Shown in pieces: positions 1 to 10,245 of a DNA stretch of 64,000 nucleotides. Source of the stretch: Sulfitobacter albidus (lineage in GTDB: Bacteria; Pseudomonadota; Alphaproteobacteria; Rhodobacterales; Rhodobacteraceae); contig NZ_CP073581.1 in assembly GCF_018200035.1 (NCBI RefSeq), positions 988,501 through 1,052,500 on the forward strand, written 5' to 3'. Numbering within the stretch: the first letter of the stretch is position 1; the number at the start of each line of letters is the position of its first letter. Below the pieces are notes generated by a model. The model made no database searches. It worked only from the letters and a program-made list of their open reading frames with translations, and was not told the DNA's origin. A program made the translations under genes and the position numbers.

Positions 1-17
1 TCAATTCGGGGCGGGGT

Positions 18-539
18 TTACCAGCTGAAGGTCTTGCCCGTGGCAATCGCCGTGCGCAGCGACGCTTCGGCCCAGGTCCCGGTGCCGCCGTGGGCGCGGA
101 TCGCGCGCAGCTGGGCCAGTGCGCCCTTCATGTCGCCTGCGTCGACCATGCCCTGACCCATGTAGGACCGGGCCAACACGTTGCCGGGGTTCCGGGCAAG
201 CGCGCGGCTATAGTAGGTCATCGCCGCCTCTGTCTGGCCCATCTTGCGGGCGGTAAAGCCCATGTAGGTCAGCGTGCGGTCATCGTCCTGCGGCATGGCC
301 GCCAGCACGACCTGTGCGGCGTCGTACTGCCCGTCGTGGGCCAGCGAGCGCACGGTCTGGTACAGCGTGTCGACGTCGAGCGTGTTGTTGTTGGCGTTTA
401 CGCAGGTCTTGGTCGATTTGTCATAGACCAGACCGTCGGCGCACTTGGGCTTTGACGGGGCTTTTTCTTCGCCGCCGCCGGCGGCGAGGGCGGCCATGGG
501 GAGTGAAAGGGCCAGGGTAGTCGCGAGAAGAAGACGCAT
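18..539 (-). CDS. exported tetratricopeptide-repeat protein
   Basis: The 173-residue product starts with a clear Sec signal peptide (MRLLLATTLALSLPMAALA), so it is likely periplasmic. After the signal comes a short cysteine pair framing the motif CADGLVYDKSTKTCV, then helical TPR-like repeats from about residue 55 to 150 (for example MGQTEAAMTYYSRALARNPG). TPR proteins scaffold protein-protein contacts; the partner cannot be named. The Cys-VYD-Cys motif recurs in the next small gene, so the two may be related or co-regulated. The ATG is preceded by a weak AGGAA. Confidence 0.8.
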   Translation of the reverse strand: MRLLLATTLALSLPMAALAAGGGEEKAPSKPKCADGLVYDKSTKTCVNANNNTLDVDTLYQTVRSLAHDGQYDAAQVVLAAMPQDDDRTLTYMGFTARKMGQTEAAMTYYSRALARNPGNVLARSYMGQGMVDAGDMKGALAQLRAIRAHGGTGTWAEASLRTAIATGKTFSW

Positions 540-678
540 GGGAAAATTCCTGTAATTGATACGAGTGACGCGGGGTGCGTGCCCTGAGACTTACGTCAAA
601 ATCGTCCGCGGTAAAGGGCCGGAGCCGCCGCGAACGATCACTTTAAATTTGCCGGAATGGATCGAATAAATCCGCCCG

Positions 679-840
679 TCAGGTTGTTGTGGCCACGCAG
701 CTGTTGCTGTCGGCGTCATAAACGGTGCCCGCCGCGCAGGACATCGCTTGCGTCGAATGGCTGCCGGAGCAGCCCATGGCAAGTGCCAGCGAGGGGGCCA
801 GCATGAGGGCGGTGGTGGCGAGTGCGATCTTCAGTTTCAT
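679..840 (-). CDS. small exported protein with Cys-VYD-Cys motif
   Basis: This 53-residue product has a signal peptide (MKLKIALATTALMLAPSLALA) and a mature part of only about 30 residues carrying CAAGTVYDADSNSCV. A longer in-frame start exists upstream, but the ATG at 840 has a good AAGGAG ribosome site about 8 bases ahead and begins the signal peptide, so I chose it. The mature peptide shares the C-x2-G-x-V-Y-D-x6-C-V pattern with the TPR protein to its left. Function unknown; the two cysteines could form a disulfide in the periplasm. Confidence 0.7.
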   Translation of the reverse strand: MKLKIALATTALMLAPSLALAMGCSGSHSTQAMSCAAGTVYDADSNSCVATTT

Positions 841-954
841 TTGACTTACTCCTTTTGAACGTGACGTAAGGGTAGCGTCCCGCGCGGGGCTTGCAAAAGA
901 AAATTGCGCGCCCGCGCGGTTTGTCGCAGTCAAATTGCCAAAAATGCCGCCGGT

Positions 955-2259
<1,305 letters not shown>

Positions 2260-2357
2260 CGGCACACCTTTGCGTGAACGCGCCCTTCGGCGCTGGGAGG
2301 AGGGTTGCGCGCGGCATAAACTGTGGGCGCATGAAGGACAAGGCGGAGGGGCGTGCG

Positions 2358-2690
2358 ATGCGGTGGATCGGGATTGTTTTGGCACTGGCGGGCGGGGTGC
2401 AGGCGCAGGCGGAGGAATGGCGCGCGATGGACGGGGCGCAGATCGTGCAGACGCTGACCGGCGCCACGGTGGAGTACGCCACTGCCTGGCAGGATTTCCG
2501 CGCGTCGGGCCGCACGCTCTACAATGCGGGGCGCGACAGCTGGGGATATTGGGCCGTGCGCGGCGATCTTTATTGCAGCCAGTGGCCGCCGAGCGATCTT
2601 TGGGCGTGCTACGGTATGCAGCGTCTCGATGACCGGCTGCGGTTCATCGGGGCTGAGGGCGACGTGACCGAAGGACGCCTGCGCGATTAG
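2358..2690 (+). CDS. hypothetical exported protein
   Basis: This 110-residue protein has a signal peptide (MRWIGIVLALAGGVQAQA). The mature part is rich in Trp, Tyr and Cys (YCSQWPPSDLWACYGM). I do not recognise a named family; proteins of this size and pattern are common in Rhodobacterales. The ATG at 2358 is preceded by a GGAGGGG ribosome site at suitable spacing; an in-frame ATG at 2331 is possible but would spoil the signal peptide. Its stop overlaps by four bases the stop of the convergent hydrolase gene. Confidence 0.7.
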   Translation: MRWIGIVLALAGGVQAQAEEWRAMDGAQIVQTLTGATVEYATAWQDFRASGRTLYNAGRDSWGYWAVRGDLYCSQWPPSDLWACYGMQRLDDRLRFIGAEGDVTEGRLRD

Positions 2691-3904
2691 GGGAGCACTG
2701 CCGTCGTCACCTTCGAGGCGCGCTCAAGCGTGCGGTGCACGGGGCAGCGGTCGGCGATCTCCATAAGGCGCGCGCGTTGGTCGTCGGTCAATGCGTCGCC
2801 GGTCAGACGGATGCGGCGGCGGAAGGTGTCGATCCGCTCATCCGTGGCCATGCCTGCGTCCTGCGCGTGCACCTTTTCGTGGCAAACCTCAACGGTGACG
2901 TGATCAAGCGGCCAGTCCTTGCGCCGCGCGTACATCCGGATCGTCATCGACGTACAGGCGCCAAGGCTTGCCGACAGGAACCCGTAGGGCGACATGCCAC
3001 GGTTGGTGCCACCGTAGGCCAGCGGCTCATCCGCGAGCAGGTGGATGTGGCTGCCCGAGGTGATGTCCTGCAGGAAACCGTCGCGGTCGGCCTCCGACAC
3101 CCGTACGATCCCTTCGGGCGTGCCGATGGGCGGGGCAGGCGGGCGGCGGTTAAGATAGCGGGCGGACCACGACGCAATCACCTCCGCCGCGTATTCGGCA
3201 TCCTCGGCGCGGGTGATAAGGTGATCGGCATCGTCGAGTGTGACAAAGCTTTTGGGGTGTTTGGCGGCGAGAAAGATCTCGCTCGCGTTGTCGATGCTGA
3301 CAACCGCGTCCACGGGGCTGTGCAGCACCAGCAGGGCGGGTTTGAGATCGCGCAATGTCTTGGTAAGCCGCTCGGCGCCCGTATCCTCGACAAAGGCGCG
3401 CCCGATGGTGAAGGGGCGCCCGCCAAGGGTGACCTCGGCCTGGCCACGCTCGGCGATCTCAGACAGGGCGTCGGCAAAATGGGTTTGCACGTGGCTGGGA
3501 TCGAACGGCGCGCCCAGCGTGGCGATGGCGCGGATGCCCTCAATGCGCGGCGCCGCGGCGATCACTGCGGCCCCACCCAGGCTGTGCCCGATCAGCATGT
3601 CGGGCGCCATGCCCTCGCCGCGCGCCCAATCGGCGGCGGCGATCAGATCATCGACATTGCTGGTGAAGGAGGTATTGGCGAATTCGCCCTCGGAATGTCC
3701 AAGCCCGGTGAAATCGAACCGCAGCACGGCGATGCCAAGGGCGGCAAGATGTGCGGCGATCCGGCGCGCGGCGGGAATGTCTTTGCCGCAGGTAAAGCAA
3801 TGCGCAAAGATCGCCGTGCCCAGATGCGGCCCGGTCGGGGTATCGAGCCGTGCGGACAGGGGGCTGCCGTCGTGACCGGGAAAGGTGATGCGTGAGGTGG
3901 GCAT
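2687..3904 (-). CDS. bifunctional alpha/beta hydrolase / OsmC family protein
   Basis: The 405-residue protein fuses two domains. Residues 1 to about 255 are an alpha/beta hydrolase with nucleophile elbow GHSLGG (Ser108). Residues about 275-405 are an OsmC/Ohr-like domain with the two characteristic cysteines (LGACTSMTIRMYARRKDW and DRCPVHRTL), which in that family reduce organic hydroperoxides. The combination is a known bacterial fusion whose substrate is not settled. The ATG at 3904 starts the recognisable hydrolase (MPTSRITFPGHDG). It is divergent from the trans-sulfuration gene. Confidence 0.9.
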   Translation of the reverse strand: MPTSRITFPGHDGSPLSARLDTPTGPHLGTAIFAHCFTCGKDIPAARRIAAHLAALGIAVLRFDFTGLGHSEGEFANTSFTSNVDDLIAAADWARGEGMAPDMLIGHSLGGAAVIAAAPRIEGIRAIATLGAPFDPSHVQTHFADALSEIAERGQAEVTLGGRPFTIGRAFVEDTGAERLTKTLRDLKPALLVLHSPVDAVVSIDNASEIFLAAKHPKSFVTLDDADHLITRAEDAEYAAEVIASWSARYLNRRPPAPPIGTPEGIVRVSEADRDGFLQDITSGSHIHLLADEPLAYGGTNRGMSPYGFLSASLGACTSMTIRMYARRKDWPLDHVTVEVCHEKVHAQDAGMATDERIDTFRRRIRLTGDALTDDQRARLMEIADRCPVHRTLERASKVTTAVLP

Positions 3905-4054
3905 GGGCGTTCCTTCGTGTTGGCATGAAGGTGGCGCATGGGCAGGGGGCGCGCAAGACCGCTGACACATCCCTCACGCGCAGGTGACGGAATGATTGCC
4001 TCCGGCGGAGGGGCTGCGTATGCCTTGGGCAGGATGCAAAGGACGCCCCCCGCG

Positions 4055-5200
4055 ATGACAGATGACCCGCTCAAACCCGCCACGATTGCCGCGCAGGCCG
4101 CGGGGCATGTCGATGACCTGACCCGCGGTGTGGTGCCCGCGATCCACCCCGCGACGACCTTTCTGCGCGATGAAGCCTACGCGACCGGCCCCGACGGCAA
4201 CGTCTATTCGCGCAGCCACGCGCCCAACGCGCGCATGGTCGAGGACGTGCTGGCCCGGCTCGAAGGCGCGGCGGAAACGATGGTGTTCCCTTCGGGCATG
4301 GCGGCGGTCGCGGCGGTGTTCCGCACGCTGCCCGCCGGTGCCTGCGTACTGGTACAAAGCCAGATCTACTGGGGCACAACCGCGTGGATCCGCGATTTTT
4401 GTACCCGGCGCGACGTTACCTTGATCGAGGTTGAGGCGTCGGACACCGATGCCTTCACCGCCGCCTGTACCGCGCACCGTCCCGCGCTTGCCTGGGTCGA
4501 GACGCCGTCGAACCCCTGGCTGCGCATCGTCGATATCGCCGCCTGTGCGCAGGCCGTGCACGATGCAGGCGGGCTGCTGGTGGCGGATATGACCACCGTG
4601 ACGCCGGTGCTGACCCGCGCGCTGGATTTTGGCGCCGATCTGGTGATGCATTCAGCCACAAAGGGGCTGAACGGGCATTCCGATGTGCTGGCCGGTGCGC
4701 TGGCCACGCGCGACGGGGGCAGCGATACATGGGCCGCGATCCGGGCGGACCGGGACATGGCCGGTGCCGTGCTTGGCCCGTTCGAGGCATGGCTGCTGCT
4801 GCGCGGGATGCGCACGCTGCCCCTGCGGATGGAGCGGATGAGCGCCAACGCGCAGGCGCTGGCCGAATACCTCGCCGATCACCCCCGGGTCGAGGCGGTG
4901 CTCTATCCCGGTCTGCCCACGCATCCGGGCCACGATCTGGCCGCGCGCCAGATGTGCGGCGGGTTTGGCCCGCTGTTGTCCTTCGTCGTCCGGGGCGGGG
5001 CGGAGGCGGCGCTGGGCGCGGTCGGGCGGCTGAAGCTCTTTCACCGCGCCACATCGCTGGGCGGGGTCGAAAGCCTGGTGGAGCATCGCCACACGATCGA
5101 GCCGCACACGGGCATCCCCGAGGGCCTCTTGCGCCTGTCGGTCGGGATCGAGGACGCGGGCGATCTGCGCGATGATCTGGCGCAGGCGCTGGGGCAATGA
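4055..5200 (+). CDS. metC: PLP-dependent cystathionine beta-lyase-type enzyme
   Basis: The 381-residue product belongs to the Cys/Met-metabolism PLP family (fold type I). The PLP lysine is Lys203 in MHSATKGLNGHSDVLAG, and the N-terminal part (VVPAIHPATTFLRDE) fits cystathionine beta-lyase, which makes homocysteine, pyruvate and ammonia from cystathionine. Family members overlap in specificity, so gamma-lyase or gamma-synthase activity cannot be excluded. The ATG at 4055 is preferred; ATG 4034 is an in-frame alternative. The stop overlaps the ATG of the following GNAT gene (ATGA), so the two are translationally coupled. Confidence 0.85.
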   Translation: MTDDPLKPATIAAQAAGHVDDLTRGVVPAIHPATTFLRDEAYATGPDGNVYSRSHAPNARMVEDVLARLEGAAETMVFPSGMAAVAAVFRTLPAGACVLVQSQIYWGTTAWIRDFCTRRDVTLIEVEASDTDAFTAACTAHRPALAWVETPSNPWLRIVDIAACAQAVHDAGGLLVADMTTVTPVLTRALDFGADLVMHSATKGLNGHSDVLAGALATRDGGSDTWAAIRADRDMAGAVLGPFEAWLLLRGMRTLPLRMERMSANAQALAEYLADHPRVEAVLYPGLPTHPGHDLAARQMCGGFGPLLSFVVRGGAEAALGAVGRLKLFHRATSLGGVESLVEHRHTIEPHTGIPEGLLRLSVGIEDAGDLRDDLAQALGQ

Positions 5201-5697
5201 ACCTGCGCCCGGCCACACCCGCCGATGCCTCCAGCCTCGCGGCGCTGAGCATCGAGGTCTGGCTGGGCACCTATCTGCGCGCGGGGGTGAGCGGTGTTTT
5301 TGCCGATTACGCGCTTGAAACCTTTACCGCCGCCAATCTGGCCCGCCTGATCGCCGACCCGGATCAGACGCTGATCGTGTCGCAGAACGTGGCCGGGATT
5401 GATGGCTACATCCGCCTCGACCGCGCGGCCCCTTGCCCCGTGGACGGGGGGCCGGTGGGCGAAATCGCCACCCTTTACGTGCAGCCGCGGCACCACGGGC
5501 GGGGCATCGGGCGGGCGTTGCTTGCTGCCGGATTTGGCGCCGCACAGGTACGCGATGCTCTCTGGCTGGCCACCAATGCCGAAAACGCGCCCGCCATCGT
5601 CTTTTACCGCGCGCAGGGCTTTGACCAGATCGGGGAGACGGATTTTCACCTTGCCGGTCAAGGCTACAGGAACGTGGTGCTCACCAAGGCGTGTTGA
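5197..5697 (+). CDS. GNAT family N-acetyltransferase
   Basis: This 166-residue GNAT-fold enzyme has the acetyl-CoA pyrophosphate-binding motif QPRHHGRGIGRA at residues 96-107 and the usual C-terminal pattern NAPAIVFYRAQGFDQIGE. It would transfer acetyl from acetyl-CoA to an amine; the acceptor is unknown. Its ATG overlaps the stop of the upstream PLP enzyme, so the pair forms a two-gene operon. Confidence 0.88.
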   Translation: MNLRPATPADASSLAALSIEVWLGTYLRAGVSGVFADYALETFTAANLARLIADPDQTLIVSQNVAGIDGYIRLDRAAPCPVDGGPVGEIATLYVQPRHHGRGIGRALLAAGFGAAQVRDALWLATNAENAPAIVFYRAQGFDQIGETDFHLAGQGYRNVVLTKAC

Positions 5698-5766
5698 CGC
5701 ATCGGTTGAAAAGGGGCCTCTCCCGGCTACCATTGGGATCTACATAAAAAAGGGAGGAACAACCCC

Positions 5767-6195
5767 ATGAAGACACTTCTTCTTGGCACCGCCGCTGCAC
5801 TTGCGCTTGCCGGTACCGCCTTTGCCGACGGTCACCGCAACGCCGCCCCCGAAGGCGCGCAGGCCTCGATCATCGCGCCCGAGGATGGCGCGACGCTCAC
5901 CAATCCGGTGACGATCCTGTTCGGGCTTGAAGGGATGGGCGTGGCGCCTGCGGGCACCGAGGCCGAGAATACCGGCCACCATCATCTGCTGATCAACACC
6001 GATCCCGACAGTCTTGATATGACCACCAGCCTGCCTGCAACCGACCAGATCGTGCATTTTGGTGGCGGTCAGACGCAGGTGACGACGGATCTGCCCGCAG
6101 GCACGCATACGCTGCAACTGCTGCTGGGCGATCTCAACCACGTGCCGCACGACCCGCCCGTGCTGAGCGAGGCGATCACCATCACCGTTGAATGA
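5767..6195 (+). CDS. exported DUF4399 domain protein
   Basis: The 142-residue protein has a signal peptide (MKTLLLGTAAALALAGTAFA) followed by a DUF4399 domain, recognised by the pattern FGLEGMGVAPAGTEAENTGHHHLLI and the later THTLQLLLGD. The double-His patch and beta-rich pattern suggest a periplasmic Ig-like fold. No biochemical function is established for the family. AGGGAGGAA lies upstream of the ATG. It converges directly on dddP: the two stop codons abut with no spacer. Confidence 0.85.
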   Translation: MKTLLLGTAAALALAGTAFADGHRNAAPEGAQASIIAPEDGATLTNPVTILFGLEGMGVAPAGTEAENTGHHHLLINTDPDSLDMTTSLPATDQIVHFGGGQTQVTTDLPAGTHTLQLLLGDLNHVPHDPPVLSEAITITVE

Positions 6196-7536
6196 TCACG
6201 CGCCCATGAGGGCCGCGTCAAAGGGGTAGGTGGTGAGCCGCTCGAACCCGTCTTCGGTGATCAGCACCTGATCTTCGAGCTTGATCGAGAAATCACTGCC
6301 CGCTTCGCTCACCAACGCCTCGACGCACAGCGTCATGCCGGGTTCCAACGCGTAGTCAAAGGCGCCCGGCACGGCCTTGTCCGCATAGGCGACGAGCGGC
6401 CACTCATCGCACAGCCCCACGCCATGCATCAGGCAGCTGTATTTCTGCGCCTGAAACTTGTCGTCCAGCCGGTGACAGTTTTCGATAAGCTCGGGAATGG
6501 TGACGCCGGGTCTGAGCATCTCCATGTTTCGTTTGATATGCTCGACCCCGTGCTGCATGGCATAGACCATGTCGGCGCGCGGCTTGCGGTCGCCGATCCA
6601 CCAGCTGCGCGAGATGTCGATGCAGATGCCGTAGGCGCCGATGAGGTCGGTGTCAAATGAGATCACCTCGTTTTGCTGGCAGATGCGGGGCCCGCATTCC
6701 TGAAACCACGGGTTGGTGCGCGGGCCGGAGGCCAGCAGCCGCGTCTCGATCCACTCGCCGCCGCGCCGGATGTTCTCGGCGTGCATTACTGCCCAAACGT
6801 CATCCTCTGACGTTTTGCCGTCGCCCACGTGGGTGCGGGCAAAATCCTCCATCAGCTTGACGGTCGTCTCGCAGGCATGGTTGGCGCAGCGCATGGCGAG
6901 GATTTCATCGGGGCCTTTGACGGCGCGGGATTTCTCGGTGACCTCTTCGCCGTCCATGATCGTGAACCCCTGCGCTTCCAGCGCGCGGGCGCCGTGCAGC
7001 ATGATCTTGTCCACCGCAAGGCGGGTGTTGGTGCCGGCATGGGCGGCCATGATCTCGCGCACCTCGTTTGCAAAGGCGTCCGCCGCGGGGTCGATCTTGT
7101 CCCCGTTGGCGAAATAGAACATCGACGCGCCGGAGCGCGCCTCGCGCACGAGCGGATTGAAATCCGCCAGAAACGGTGCGTTCTTGTAGTCCCAGATCAC
7201 CATATAGCCATCGGCGCACAACAGGACCGCGCGGAACGGGTTATGCGTGTTCCACAGCTGCATATTGGTGGTGTCGGTGGCGTAGCGGATGTTGAGCGGG
7301 TCGAACATCAGCAATCCGCCGTAGCCGCGATCGACGATATGCTGCGTCAGCCGTCGCCAGCGAAATTCGCGCATCGCGGCCAGATCCGGCAAGACCAGTC
7401 CGGCGGCTTCCCACTCGGCAAAGGCCAGCTGCGTCGGGCCGATCTCGATCCGGTCGGCATCGTTGGGCGTGCCGTCGCCAAGGGTGCTGCCCTTCGTGGG
7501 ATCGATCTTGCGGGTCTCGCGGTAGTGCTGGTTCAT
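6196..7536 (-). CDS. dddP: DMSP lyase DddP (M24/creatinase fold)
   Basis: The 446-residue protein matches DddP of marine roseobacters in length and nearly throughout (for example MNQHYRETRKIDPTKGS, WNTHNPFRAVLLCADGYM, SWWIGDRKPRADM). DddP cleaves dimethylsulfoniopropionate to dimethyl sulfide and acrylate using a metal site within a peptidase-M24 fold. The published ligand positions are all present with identical numbering: Asp295, Asp297, Asp307, His371, Glu406 and Glu421; catalytic Asp377 is also kept. Such genes are often mis-called Xaa-Pro peptidase or creatinase. The start is set by GGAGGA just ahead of the ATG at 7536; the longer frame adds 63 unlikely residues. It is divergent from an N-demethylase-like gene. 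Confidence 0.94.
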   Translation of the reverse strand: MNQHYRETRKIDPTKGSTLGDGTPNDADRIEIGPTQLAFAEWEAAGLVLPDLAAMREFRWRRLTQHIVDRGYGGLLMFDPLNIRYATDTTNMQLWNTHNPFRAVLLCADGYMVIWDYKNAPFLADFNPLVREARSGASMFYFANGDKIDPAADAFANEVREIMAAHAGTNTRLAVDKIMLHGARALEAQGFTIMDGEEVTEKSRAVKGPDEILAMRCANHACETTVKLMEDFARTHVGDGKTSEDDVWAVMHAENIRRGGEWIETRLLASGPRTNPWFQECGPRICQQNEVISFDTDLIGAYGICIDISRSWWIGDRKPRADMVYAMQHGVEHIKRNMEMLRPGVTIPELIENCHRLDDKFQAQKYSCLMHGVGLCDEWPLVAYADKAVPGAFDYALEPGMTLCVEALVSEAGSDFSIKLEDQVLITEDGFERLTTYPFDAALMGA

Positions 7537-7593
7537 GGCGTCCTCCCGTGCCGTTAGGATAGCTTTGCGCAGATTCGCGCGGCGGGTTTGGCG

Positions 7594-7617
7594 ATTTGCG
7601 ACCTGCAAACCTGTCGC
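7594..7617. promoter_or_regulatory. inverted repeat in the dddP divergent promoter region
   Basis: The 124-base region between the dddP and 7661 start codons contains GCGAC-N10-GTCGC (7598-7617), a possible operator for a dimeric regulator. No regulator gene adjoins it and chance occurrence is plausible. Confidence 0.25.
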
Positions 7618-7660
7618 TTTTGACCTGACAGCGCGCGCTTTGGGGGCTATCAGCGCGGGC

Positions 7661-8392
7661 ATGAGCCTGATTTTACAGCACAGCCTACCGCCCGAGATGC
7701 GCGCGCCCAGTCGGCTGCCGGGCACGGCGCCGGCGGCTTCCGATGACTGGTTGCGCGTCGATGATGCCTACGCGGGCCAGATGGCGCGACGGATTGACCT
7801 GCTGGAGACGCGGGCGGCGGAGGTGCTCTTTCTCGACCCGACAGCGCTGGGCGCCGCGCGCGAGGTGCTGGCGCAGGCGCGCCACCTGCTGCCCGGTCTG
7901 GGATTTGAGGACGGGCCGGACGGCATCCGCTGCCCCGACGGGCGGCTGGTGGTCGCGGATCAGAGCGACCCGCTGGGCACCCTTGGCCGTCTTGTGCAGG
8001 AGGACATCTGCCTGATGCGCAAAGAGGGCGCCGAACATGTGCTGGTCGGTGCGGTGCTGTGCTTTCCCGCAAGCTGGCGTTTGGCGGAGAAGGCCGGGCG
8101 CCCCCTGGTCGGTATCCATGCGCCGGTTGCTGAGTACGACGACGCGCTGGCGCGGCGGGTGCAGCGGCTGTTCGACGGGGTTCGGGTCGGGCGACCGCTG
8201 TGGCGGTTCAATCGGTTGTGGTACGAGGATCCGGAGCTTTTCCAGCCGCGCTCGCGGGTAGCCCCGCGCGCGATGGCGGGGGCGCCCGCGCCCTACGTCC
8301 GATCCGAGCGGCAGTGCATCCTGCGGATGCCCGACAGCGATGTCTGCGTGTTCACGATCCACACTTATGTGGTGCGCGCGGGCGACGCGTAG
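7661..8392 (+). CDS. heme-dependent oxidative N-demethylase-like protein (DUF3445)
   Basis: The 243-residue product looks like the DUF3445 family, whose characterised member is the alpha subunit of a heme-dependent oxidative N-demethylase acting on dimethylamine via a PAS-like heme domain. Supporting patterns are LVQEDICLMRKEG, LVGAVLCFPASWRLAEKAGRPLVGIHAPV, the WRFNRLWY segment and the C-terminal ERQCILRMPDSDVCVFTIHTY. It is shorter than fused enzymes, and no reductase subunits are adjacent, so activity is unproven. The ATG at 7661 begins the conserved region. It is divergent from dddP. Confidence 0.75.
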   Translation: MSLILQHSLPPEMRAPSRLPGTAPAASDDWLRVDDAYAGQMARRIDLLETRAAEVLFLDPTALGAAREVLAQARHLLPGLGFEDGPDGIRCPDGRLVVADQSDPLGTLGRLVQEDICLMRKEGAEHVLVGAVLCFPASWRLAEKAGRPLVGIHAPVAEYDDALARRVQRLFDGVRVGRPLWRFNRLWYEDPELFQPRSRVAPRAMAGAPAPYVRSERQCILRMPDSDVCVFTIHTYVVRAGDA

Positions 8393-8410
8393 CCGCCCAC
8401 GCGCGTGGGG

Positions 8411-8839
8411 TCAGGCGGGGTGCAGCTCCATATGCGGCACCCCGGTCGAAATCGTCTCGACCGTGCGGCCGTCGGCGGTCAGCGTCGCGTTGACCTGACG
8501 GCGCAGGGCGCTGAATTGGTCAGAGCTGACCACGTCGATCGGCACATCGAACCGCACCGTCACACGCCAGAAGCCGCCCGCATTCATCTGTGCGGCCTTG
8601 AGCGTTCCGGTGAAGGGATGGCCCAGATAGGTGCCCTTGACCCGCTGCGCGGGATGCCAGACCGTCGCCGTTGCCTCGGATTTTGCGGCCAGCGTGTTCC
8701 AGTCACGCATGCCCCATTGGTGGGCCACGGTTTCGAGCGATGCCGCATGGGTCATCGTGGTTCCCTGCGCCGCAAGATCGGCACGCAGGGCTTTTGCCTG
8801 ACGCTTGAGCGCGTCACGCGGGGGGAGAGGGGGTGTCAT
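8411..8839 (-). CDS. glyoxalase-superfamily-like small protein
   Basis: The 142-residue protein begins with a helical region (LKRQAKALRADLAAQGTTMTHAASLETVAHQWGMRDWNTLAA) typical of a proteobacterial family labelled glyoxalase-related, in which a short helical domain precedes a beta-rich part. No metal-binding glyoxalase residues can be assigned with confidence. The ATG at 8839 has AGGAGT about 8 bases upstream. Function unknown. Confidence 0.65.
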   Translation of the reverse strand: MTPPLPPRDALKRQAKALRADLAAQGTTMTHAASLETVAHQWGMRDWNTLAAKSEATATVWHPAQRVKGTYLGHPFTGTLKAAQMNAGGFWRVTVRFDVPIDVVSSDQFSALRRQVNATLTADGRTVETISTGVPHMELHPA

Positions 8840-9106
8840 ATCAATCACTCCTGTCACGTCTGTCGTTCGGGTGTCCGCGTTGCCATGGACCACGTGAAGA
8901 GGGGTGGTTGAGGGCGTCTTGACTTCAGGACTTCACCAGTTGCGGACGGCAGGGGCCTGACCCTTGGATCCCACATAGGGGGGCAGGTGGAGGCGCGCAA
9001 GAGCGGGCGGCAGCGCAAGGCGGCTGCCGTGGCATTCAGGTATTTTTGAAAGGGTGCAGGGGAGGGCGCGCCCCAGCGGGGGCGGGGCGCGCCGGTATCT
9101 GTGGGG

Positions 9107-9910
9107 TTAGCCGTCGATTTGGGCGGCCATGATCGCGATGGCCTGTTGGTAGACGGTCGCGGCGTTCCATTGTTTGATGACGTTGAAGTTGGGCTGGCCC
9201 TGCTGGTAGTCGGCACCAGGGCGCCAGCCCTTTTTGCGCAGGAAATTGGCAGTGGAGGCCATGGCGTCGGTCTGGTTGTAGAGATCGACACGCCCGTTTC
9301 CGTCCCCGTCCACGCCGTAGCGCAGCGCGTTGCCGGGCAGGAACTGGGTGTGGCCAAGCTCCCCGTGTTTGGCGCCTTTGGTGTTGCCCGTGATTGAGCC
9401 GCGGTCCACCAGCATCAGCGCGCCGATGGCGTGCGGGGTGAAAAAGCCCGAGCGGCGGCAATCGTAGGCGAGTGTCGTGATGGCAGAGACCACGGCGCTG
9501 TTGCCCATGAATCCGCCAAAGCCGGTCTCCATCCCGTGAATCGCGAGCAGCACGCCAGCGGGCACGCCGTATTGACGCTCGAGTGCTGCGTAGAAGCCTG
9601 CATTGCGTGCCTTGCGTTTGCGGCCCTGGCTCACGATCGCGGGAGCGCCACGCACCTGCATGAATTTATCGAGCGAGTATTTGAAGCTTTTTTGGTTGCG
9701 GTCGGCCTTGATGGTGTCGGTTGCGTATCTGGCGTTGGCCAACGCGTCGAGGCCGCGCTGCTTGACGCCTGCGCGCTGTGCTTCGGCGGCGAAGGCTGTT
9801 TTCCATGCGCCAAACCCGCCGGCATTGTTGCCGCATTGCGCAGCGATGGCTGGCCCTGCAAGGGCCGCGCAGAGGGTGGCGGTGACGGTGAGAGATTTGA
9901 GCGTTGGCAT
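9107..9910 (-). CDS. lytic murein transglycosylase, MltB type
   Basis: The 267-residue exported protein has a signal peptide (MPTLKSLTVTATLCAALAGPAIA) and an SLT_2-type catalytic domain. The catalytic Glu128 lies in IHGMETGFGG, and the active-site lobe GHTQFLPGNALRYGVDGDGNGRVDLYNQTDA is typical. The family cleaves the MurNAc-GlcNAc bond of peptidoglycan, forming 1,6-anhydro products. It lacks the C-terminal peptidoglycan-binding domain of larger homologues. The ATG at 9910 starts the signal peptide; the longer frame is unlikely. Confidence 0.9.
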   Translation of the reverse strand: MPTLKSLTVTATLCAALAGPAIAAQCGNNAGGFGAWKTAFAAEAQRAGVKQRGLDALANARYATDTIKADRNQKSFKYSLDKFMQVRGAPAIVSQGRKRKARNAGFYAALERQYGVPAGVLLAIHGMETGFGGFMGNSAVVSAITTLAYDCRRSGFFTPHAIGALMLVDRGSITGNTKGAKHGELGHTQFLPGNALRYGVDGDGNGRVDLYNQTDAMASTANFLRKKGWRPGADYQQGQPNFNVIKQWNAATVYQQAIAIMAAQIDG

Positions 9911-10245
9911 GGTGCGGGTTTCCCTGGCTATGTGTTGGCCAAAGAGTACCCGAAGGGGCCAACGATGCAATCCCCCCTTTTTGCCCGCGTCGCGTGCGGT
10001 TTCAGGCGGCGCAGCAAGCTCCGGGATCGGTATCGGGGGCGCTGTTTTCATTGGCGGGCGCCGGTATCGGGATCGGTCCGCCAGCGGCGTAGACGATGGT
10101 CCGGTCGCGTGTTCTACGGGGAAGGGGGAAGGGATCGGTCATTTTCTCTCCAGCGATTGTTCTCCTATAGGTAGAGAGCCGGGCGGGTGCGGCGACAATG
10201 TGGCGGCTTGGGGGAAAGAGCGTGCGGGTGCCGCGACGGCACGTT
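9911..10245. other. intergenic region upstream of the transglycosylase
   Basis: This 335-base stretch lies between the transglycosylase start and the glnA terminator. It should hold the transglycosylase promoter. I see no credible gene on either strand. Confidence 0.6.

Noticed and set aside
6196..7536. Annotation as Xaa-Pro aminopeptidase or creatinase
   Set aside because: Length, N-terminus and all metal residues match DddP specifically rather than the peptidases.
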